A DNA stretch of 64,000 bases from Raphanus sativus. Lineage: Eukaryota > Streptophyta > Magnoliopsida > Brassicales > Brassicaceae. The notes under the pieces are model-generated. The model was not told the origin of the DNA and made no database searches. It worked only from the letters and a program-made list of their open reading frames with translations. Location: the NCBI RefSeq assembly GCF_000801105.2, contig NC_079514.1, forward strand, positions 6,758,001-6,822,000, written 5' to 3'. The position numbers were made by a program, and so were the translations under genes. How positions within the stretch are numbered: the first letter of the stretch is position 1; every line of letters starts with the position of its first letter. Shown here piece by piece: positions 57,255 to 64,000 of the stretch.

Positions 57255-58082
57255 TAAAACCATCTCCAATGTATTACTCAATATTTTACTCCAAAATGTA
57301 TAAATCTAAAATGAAATTGAGTTTTACTCCAATGTATTACTCAATCTTTTACTCCAAAAAGAATATTCACAAATGATTCCATTTTTATTTAGTTAATTAT
57401 TGTTAGTAGTACCTTCTAACTTATATAAATTTAACAATCAACACCAACTATTTTATATTTACAAAATTTTTGTAAAAAAATATTTTAAACATTTATTATT
57501 AGAAAACAATTAGAGATTTTCTAACTTTAATTGGTATAACTTTCATCATATGCAATTTTCCTAATTCAAAAACAAAATTATGCATTAAAATAACATAAAG
57601 AAAAAGAAAATTCTTTTGTTATTTGAGTTATGTACATGATCCAAATATTTGTGCATGTATCAAGTTCAACAGTATAAATTATTTCAGTCCAAATGTTGAT
57701 CCATAAGATAAACTAATTCATCCGTTCCGTTTAAACAATACTTCATCGATTCTGAGAATGATTTACCAACTAATTAAATTACTTATTTTTATTATATTAT
57801 ATTAATTTCATATTATTTTGTTTAGTTCTGTTTTTCTTTAGTTTTTAAATATTTTATTAAAATTATTAATATTTTTTTGTGGATTATTATATATTTTCAT
57901 GTTATTGTATTATTTAAAATATGAAATAAAAATATCCAAAACTAAAAGAATTTTCTCATAAATAAAAATAATTTAACTTCAAAATAGAATTGGGTTCGAA
58001 ATTTTTATTTTTTTGTCACATTGAATTTTTTACTATAAAATAGAGTTTAAAGTAAAAAATGGAGTAGAGCTGGAGATGCCCT
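57255..58082. mobile_element. Harbinger/Tourist-like element
   Basis: The ends ACCATCTCCAATGTATTACTC and GAGTAGAGCTGGAGATGCCC are inverted and resemble the element at 13743-14593. The flanking duplication is not clear and no transposase block remains. Confidence 0.5.
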
Positions 58083-58611
58083 ATCGGTTAAAATCCAAAA
58101 TTGTTCTTGCAGATGCAATATACTTAAATACTATGAACACGCCTGATTACGTTTTCTAACTGTCCCGGCCTAGCCGTATAAGGCTCGTAACAGGTTTAAC
58201 TATGTTTTATCAAACATCAATAACAGTTAGGCCTTCGATTACAAAACATGTGGTCAGAAGAACAAAGCCCACAATCATAACACAAACAAAAATAATATTA
58301 AACTTTTGATAAATATATATATATATACCAAACTTTTTTTTGACAAAGATTTATATATATAACCAAACTTGATAAAAATATATATATGTATACCAAACTA
58401 AACAATCTCGGAAAATTCTGCATGCCAATTTTTTTCTTTAAGCTTACTGATTTAATTGTAAAGTAAAACAACGATGTTAATTATCTATTTTTATGTATTT
58501 TGCTGGCGAGAGGAATGAACAATCAGCTCCTACATTGGATTTCACAAAATAGAAATATATAAATTAGATGTTCACTAATACACTTATCTTTATATAAACT
58601 TTATTTTTCTA

Positions 58612-58833
58612 GACAAGACGTTGTAGCCCAATGGTTAGGACGGGTCCCCGCCTGCACCCAGGTAGGGGGTTCGATCCACGCCGGAGGGAACTACCTTGCA
58701 ACGCTCTTGTCACCCACACGGATATGGGCCATGCTTTCGGCCCATTTGAAAAACTGGGAGGGGCGTCTATCCGTGGGCATTCCTTCCCCTTGGGGATTAG
58801 TCTGGGCCTTCTGGGCCTGGGATACCCCCAAGA

Positions 58834-58862
<29 letters not shown>
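58612..58862 (+). mobile_element. tRNA-derived SINE with 16-bp TSD
   Basis: Head with A box TAGCCCAATGGTTAGG and B box GGTTCGATCC, a GC-rich body (GCTTTCGGCCCATTT, CTGGGCCTTCTGGGCC), and a ~35-nt poly(A) tail. Flanks AAACTTTATTTTTCTA lie at 58596-58611 and 58863-58878. This is a young Brassicaceae-type SINE; the tRNA-like part is not a functional tRNA gene. Confidence 0.9.
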
Positions 58863-58867
<5 letters not shown>

Positions 58868-58888
58868 TTATTTTTCTATGGAAAATGT

Positions 58889-60232
58889 TCAAATAGTATT
58901 CAATACCTGAGAATAACGAACGTGATCGTTGTGAGCATAAGATGTTTTAACCATCGTTTCCCATTTTGTAGATTCAATAATTTCTTGATTCAGTTTCTTA
59001 GCACCAACTTGACCAAACACGACGCCGTAAGGTCTAGGGTTCACCGGAGGGAGGAGTGTTCGTCGAAGCCAAGGCCTAGACGGAGTTTCTGGTAAAGGTG
59101 GCGTAGAAATCGCCGCTGTACATTCCTGCGACGTTCTCAAAACGTTCCCAGACCTTTTGCTGCTTGTTCTTCTTCTAATTGCTTCCTCCGCAAGAAACCT
59201 CGAGTCGTGAATGGTCGTCCGTTGGATCCTCGACGGAGTTGAGATGGAGTTTCTAAACATTCTGACTTCTCCAGAGTGTGAGTGGTTAGGAAGAATCTCT
59301 CTTCTTGTCCTTGGTGGATACAGCTCTTGAGACTTGCTCATTCCTCTGTTAACCCTTTTGCAGCTCTCTGCTTGCTCCGGAGCAGAACAAGAGGTTCGGT
59401 ACGGAGAGATAAAACCGGAAAGACGCCTAGTTGACCAGTTTGGTAAACCGGTTTGTTCACAAGAATGATTCAGAACCCGGTTTGATCCTGAAACCAAAGG
59501 AACCGGGTTTGAAATCTTGAATGAGTTCTTGGCACAAAGCCTTGGCAAGAATCCACAAGCTTTCTTGATAGTAACTTCTGGGTAGATTCGATGATCAACA
59601 TCATCATCATCTTCATCATCATCATTGTTTAAATCATCGTAAAGGCTCTGAACAATAGCGAGATGCTCATGTTCTGCGGCTACTTGACTTCTTTGGCGAG
59701 TTACAAGAGCTTCTCTGTTTTGTAGGGTTTGCTTCTGCTCTGAAGAGCGTTTTTGTTGTGTGAAAGCCATTGCTTTAGCAGCTGGTAAGAATCTTGACAT
59801 CATTAGATCGAGATTTTCTCTAGACGACGCATCGTCAGCTCTCTCACCGTTCTTCTCGATGATGTCGCTCACACCACTCGTGCTGCAGTTAACAGAGAAG
59901 GTTCTATTAGAAGAAACTGTATACAAATCTTCTTCTTCGTCGGTTTCTAGTAAACCTGACTCTTGAATCAATGTAGCCATGTCATCTTTTGGTTTTCCAG
60001 GGATCTGTTCCCACACAAAAGGTATTGAAGCTGGTTCTGAGAGATGATCGAAACTCTGGTCTGGTAATACAAAAACCGGCGTGTCTTGTTCTTTCCTTAG
60101 GCAGCATGATCGAGCCTCTGGTCTGGTAATAACTGTCTTCTTGTTATCTGATTCACTTGCATGCTTCGTTTTACTTGAAATTCGCCTTATTGATGGTAAT
60201 GGAGAATACAAATCCAGTTTCCTCCCCTCCAT
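58889..60232 (-). CDS. DUF688 family protein of unknown function (At4g18630-like)
   Basis: Single-exon frame of 447 residues starting MEGRKLDLYSPLPSIRR. The hallmark VWEQIPGKPK lies at residues 73-82. The middle has an acidic run (DDDEDDDDVD at about 205-220), then a basic Ser/Thr/Arg-rich half with SGFISPYR, PLPETPSRPWLRRTLLP and a final VVFGQVGAKKLNQEIIESTKWETMV. No TM segment or signal peptide is seen. The function of the family is unknown; it is predicted to be nuclear or cytosolic. It is the last gene of the syntenic block in the window. A SINE is inserted with its end 27 bp beyond the stop codon, inside the presumed 3' UTR. Confidence 0.85.
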   Translation of the reverse strand: MEGRKLDLYSPLPSIRRISSKTKHASESDNKKTVITRPEARSCCLRKEQDTPVFVLPDQSFDHLSEPASIPFVWEQIPGKPKDDMATLIQESGLLETDEEEDLYTVSSNRTFSVNCSTSGVSDIIEKNGERADDASSRENLDLMMSRFLPAAKAMAFTQQKRSSEQKQTLQNREALVTRQRSQVAAEHEHLAIVQSLYDDLNNDDDEDDDDVDHRIYPEVTIKKACGFLPRLCAKNSFKISNPVPLVSGSNRVLNHSCEQTGLPNWSTRRLSGFISPYRTSCSAPEQAESCKRVNRGMSKSQELYPPRTRREILPNHSHSGEVRMFRNSISTPSRIQRTTIHDSRFLAEEAIRRRTSSKRSGNVLRTSQECTAAISTPPLPETPSRPWLRRTLLPPVNPRPYGVVFGQVGAKKLNQEIIESTKWETMVKTSYAHNDHVRYSQVLNTI

Positions 60233-62349
60233 TCTTGATAAAGAAAGAAATTAAAGAATCGAAGTTATCAAATCAAGTAACAGAAAATAGGAAAAAGATC
60301 AGTCTATGTTTTTGGGATTGTAGACTATGTAGTTGTTCCTACTAAAGTAGTAGATAAATAAAGTTTATTGTATATAGGGCCGCCGAATGTTTGGGGGCGC
60401 CGAGATTGAATGCTTGAGTTTATGGAAATAGGAGATGAATTTAGATAAATAATTGTCAATAAAGGGACTTTTCTGGACTTTTCTCTTTGATTTTTCTTTT
60501 CTATAATCAATTTTTCAATATTTGTAGCAGATGGAATTTAATGTAAGATCTTTAATGTTTTCATTTCATATAGTTGAGCTTGATAACAAATCCCATCACA
60601 CGCAAGATTTGATTGAAAACTAATGATGAGATTAACAACTAAGTACTTTTGTTTTGCTGTTGGAAATTAACCTGCTATGCATAGAAAATGACGTCGTTAG
60701 ACAATAGAATACAAGAAGATCAGAGACGAACAATTTGGCATTAGTGTAAATCATTCTTCGGGCAAAACGTGAGGAGTGGTTGTGTTTCAAGTTTCAGCTA
60801 TTCTTACAAAAGCCAAAAAAAAACACAAATGAAAAAGTACAAAAAAAAAAGAGTTAGGTGAGCCAAATAAACACTGAGTGAAGTGGACCGACTTTAGTGG
60901 TAATGCAAAGCATGTTCTTCTGTCCTTTTCCGAGCCACGCAAACGTTTGATCATGGTGCACTAGTCTGCTTTCTTTTTCTCCAAATATACTAATTGCGAC
61001 GAATATTTGTTCAAAGTCTTTTGAAGAAAAGTATCGTACATTACCTCGATAGATCATTAGAGTAATTAGCATTTTAGTATTTTTGTAGACAAACAAAAAT
61101 AAGATTTGGCAACAAACCTTTTAAATTTCGTTGTTTGTAACATGAAACAGAAGTTTCTCATTATTTAGAAAACCTGTTACTCGAGATCTCTTCCTTTCTA
61201 GTTCTAATCGGCCCGATCGAGATACAGCTGCGTGAAGCATTAGACTTTTTTTTGGTCTAAATGTTAAATGAAGCATTAGACTTCCTAAAAGTTATTGAAA
61301 GTTTTTATGTAGCCATAAACATCTAAATTACAAAAAAAAAAAATTATAAAAGTTCTGAAAGAAATGTTTCTAGGCACCGAAATTTCAAATTCGATTCTAA
61401 CTCTGATACTTCAAGCTTCAGTTACTTTATCAAATAATGGACGTACTACTACTAATCCAATAAGTACTAAAAATGAGAAACAATAAAACGGTAGTAAAAA
61501 CATTACTTCATCCACAACGCTAAACTTGTATGGTCACGCATACATGAAATCAAGATTTTAAGACTTTTTTGATATTTACGATCGTAAGTCAAGACTAGCC
61601 ATGTGGTAAGTTTAGAGTTTTGGCAACCGCTTTAGATCAGATCATGTGTTGGTTTTCTCGGGCCGAAGAACCCATGTGAAAGCCTCAATGACCAGTGTAA
61701 ACTGAATCTGAAACCGTTTTTACAGCTGCAAGTCGTACACCATCAGACTAACTCGTACTGGTTCAAGATTTAGATTTTATTTAATTCTTCTTAGAGAAAG
61801 TTTATTTGTAAATTACCACCGTTTAAAAATTACTTTGGACTATTCCATATGTTCAGGTTACTCTATAATAAAAGAAAAAATATATTATTTCATACTTTAC
61901 ATGTCAAAAAATGATGTCATAATAAAATGTAGTTAAAATAAGTAATGTTTCAATTATACTTTTTACAAAAAACAAGTCTATTGCTAAAACTCGTTCAATC
62001 TTAATTTATTTCATATAATTTAAATAAAAAATTGTTAAAAAATAAAGAAACAACTTTTTGTGTAGTCAATCTCATTTATAAATATCAACTAAAATGTGAT
62101 ACTCATATATTCCATAATTAAAGAAATTTAGACATAGTACTCCCTATGTTTTATTATATAGGTAGTTTTAGTTAAAAGCTCGAAGATTAAAAATTTATTA
62201 TGTTTTGAAAAATATTATTTAAAGTATAAATTACAAATAATTGAACCAACCATAATAAGTATATGTAAGTTGATTGAAAATATTATTTAAAAATATGAAA
62301 ACTATTTATATTTTGAAACAAATATTTTTCTTGTTAAACTACTTACTAT
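60233..62349. other. Gene-free interval
   Basis: DUF688 promoter side, then AT-rich sequence. Short frames (for example 60854-61096) have no recognisable features. Confidence 0.4.
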
Positions 62350-63690
62350 AAAGTTGGCTTGGTAAACGTTGAATTTCAATACTCCATTTGCTTTCCTTCG
62401 GTTTCGATTTTCCAGCCTACTCTTGTGTTTGTTTGTTTGTTTGTTGTGAAGTCTCAGCAATCGATTTTGGTCTCATGCCTTTTTTTCTGTAGCTCCATTT
62501 TTCTTGGTGATCTCACGGTTGTTTCGTAAGGCGGTCAGCTCTCTGGTTCTTAGAACTTGGACATGTCGAGTCTCGATCGTTCTGTTTTGTCTAGCGGTTG
62601 ATGGGTTCTGAAGACATCATGCTTTGAAATTCAACATCCCACCGCTTGGGTCTTGTCTCTTGAGTGTCCTTATGGTTGTGTTTCTAACCGTTCTTTTGCA
62701 GGTCATTCGCTAATAGGCCTGGGAATTTGAGTCACAGTTCGCGGGTCCCGTCCCGTTTGACCCGCCGCGGAGCGGATGCGGATCGAAGAAATTAAAAAAT
62801 CGATTCGCGGGTGCGGATGCGGCTTATTAATATTTTTTGCGGGACGGATGCGGGTTGGTGGATTTTGAATTGCGGGTACCCGCCAACTCGCAATTGATTA
62901 TTTTTTTAAATGTTTTTCTTTTGTTAAAAAAGATAAATATTTTTTAAAAATACGATTTTCTAAAAAAATAATGATTAAATTTTTTAAAAATATATAAAAA
63001 ATAATTATAAATATATTATTTATATATAAATTTAAAAAAAAAATTAAATAATTATTTTTTAAAATATATATAACCCGCGGATCCCGCTGGTACCCGTAAA
63101 ATTAGCGGGGCGGGTGCAGGTGCAATTATCTCTGTTTGCGGGTCCTGCGGATCGAAGATTTTGGAAAAGAAAAAGTGAAATCCGCGGGTTGCGGGTCATG
63201 CGGGGCGGGTTTGACCCGCAACCCAGCCCTATTCGCTAACTTGTCCGATTTGCAGTTTTCAATCACGCTCGTCTTGTTAGTGTAGTTTCGTGTGTGTTTG
63301 TTTGATGTCTTTAATTCATATGTCTTGTGATTAGGCTTTGTTGTTTTGTGTTTTTTGTGGATTTTGTGTTGTTATGTGTTTTTTATTCATGTGTTTTGTG
63401 TGTTTCCGGATTTAATTGCTCGTAACGGTTTAATGGCGAGGAGAAAGCGGAGACCTCGGTCTCCCGTCCCAATTAACTGGAACCATTCGGTGATAGCTGA
63501 AGTCGGATCTGGAATTATGATAAGCAGCTTGCATGTATCTCTTTCGATAGAGTCGGATCCGAAGTTTGCTGTGTATCGTCAAAAAGTGTAGCAGAGCAAT
63601 TTTATGTCGTATGTATTTTATTTAAATCAGTGTTGTAATCGTTTATGCCCTTTTAGATCGATTAATAATACTTTAGTAAATTTTTTTTAA
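62350..63690 (+). other. Retroposon-like sequence interrupted by a hAT element
   Basis: The sequence on both sides of the hAT insert (62350-62713 and 63232-63690) has a T/G-rich, poorly coding character with TTTGTTTGTTTGTT runs. It ends in TTAATAATACTTTAGTAAA plus an A/T run, reminiscent of LINE 3' ends. A short frame (63346-63591) contains MARRKRRPRSPVPINWNHS. No reverse transcriptase and no clear TSD were found, so this call is tentative. Confidence 0.3.
62714..63231. mobile_element. Non-autonomous hAT element with 8-bp TSD
   Basis: It begins TAGGCCTGGGAA and ends TTGACCCGCAACCCAGCCCTA. It is flanked by TTCGCTAA at 62706-62713 and 63232-63239. The arms are rich in GCGGGT/ACCCGC repeats around an AT-rich middle. 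518 bp, same terminal class (TAGG.CTGGG) as the element at 30177. Confidence 0.88.
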
Positions 63691-63779
63691 AAAGGTCCAT
63701 AACAAATATCCAACCAATTTTTTTTTAATTAAGAAGAAGCAAATCTTCAATCGTTATTATACTTATAATTGATCGTTTA

Positions 63780-63821
63780 GTTAACTATTGATTGTGTTTA
63801 AAAAAAAGGGTTAACTATTGA
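63780..63821. repeat. Micro-insertion between 12-bp direct repeats
   Basis: GTTAACTATTGA occurs at 63780-63791 and 63810-63821; the insert is TTGTGTTTAAAAAAAAGG. Confidence 0.55.
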
Positions 63822-64000
63822 CGAAGTAGCCAGGGACTCGAGAAAATATATTACAAAAGAAAAGTCGATTTAATATTTTTGTATTTCTTTTCCTTTTTTT
63901 TCCACTATTTTTTAAAAAAGAAAGAGAAATGAAACTAGCTTATTTGACCAAAAATCCCTCAGATTGCGTGAATAGAAGATCAAGAGAATAAGTATCCTTC

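Noticed and set aside
58620..58690. A tRNA gene at 58.6 kb
   Set aside because: A and B boxes are present but no cloverleaf closes, and the sequence continues into a SINE body with poly(A) and TSD.

Overview
This is plant nuclear DNA from the mustard family (Brassicaceae). Genes are split by short GT-AG introns, intergenic DNA is AT-rich, and many nested transposons are present. From protein recognition alone, most genes fall in the order of the Arabidopsis thaliana At4g18880 to At4g18630 interval: HSFA4A (relic), an E-class PPR (relic), OFP5, RABA1d, NRAMP5, CESA8/IRX1, MYB98, RPL11/RPL16, BIN2, a DOG1-like gene and a DUF688 gene. Several genes I would expect between them (for example RLP51, DOT4, CIPK12, LRX5 and MRH1) are not seen. 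This fits a fractionated copy of the block, as in the polyploid Brassiceae. Two genes do not belong to that block by the same reasoning: an NYN-domain/C2H2 gene (At5g61190-like) and a diverged NBP35 paralogue. Species cannot be fixed from the sequence.

Layout. 1-4970: decayed Ty1/copia element. 5.2-9.0 kb: NYN/C2H2 gene, HSFA4A-like relic, NBP35-like gene. 9.5-11.2 kb: MITE, PPR relic, OFP5. 11.2-17.5 kb: gene-poor, with two Harbinger-type elements and two decayed signal-peptide exons. 17.5-29.1 kb: gene-dense core (tRNA-Gly, RABA1d, NRAMP5, CESA8, MYB98). 30.2-32.8 kb: hAT element with a Helitron inside. 33.2-37.4 kb: RPL11, tRNA-Glu, BIN2. 37.65-44.6 kb: a Mutator-like element with 265-bp terminal inverted repeats, a broken MURA transposase and a GRF-zinc-finger passenger gene, sitting inside an older TIR element. 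45.4-53.3 kb: duplications, a SINE, MITEs and a complete 3.0-kb CACTA element with matching 3-bp target-site duplications. 53.5-60.2 kb: a retroposed sequence, DOG1-like gene, SINE and DUF688 gene. 60.2-64 kb: gene-free, with a third well-delimited hAT element.

The host genes are not an operon-like system. CESA8 makes secondary-wall cellulose, BIN2 is the brassinosteroid-pathway GSK3 kinase, MYB98 is a synergid-type R2R3-MYB, NRAMP5 is a metal transporter and RABA1d a trafficking GTPase. The most distinctive content is the transposon record. Many insertions can be closed to the base with TSDs, one locus carries its own empty-site control, and at least seven tiny poly(A)/poly(T) inserts sit between 12-16-bp direct repeats. 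All exon joins are my own reading from splice signals, frame continuity and family knowledge; no alignment was run.
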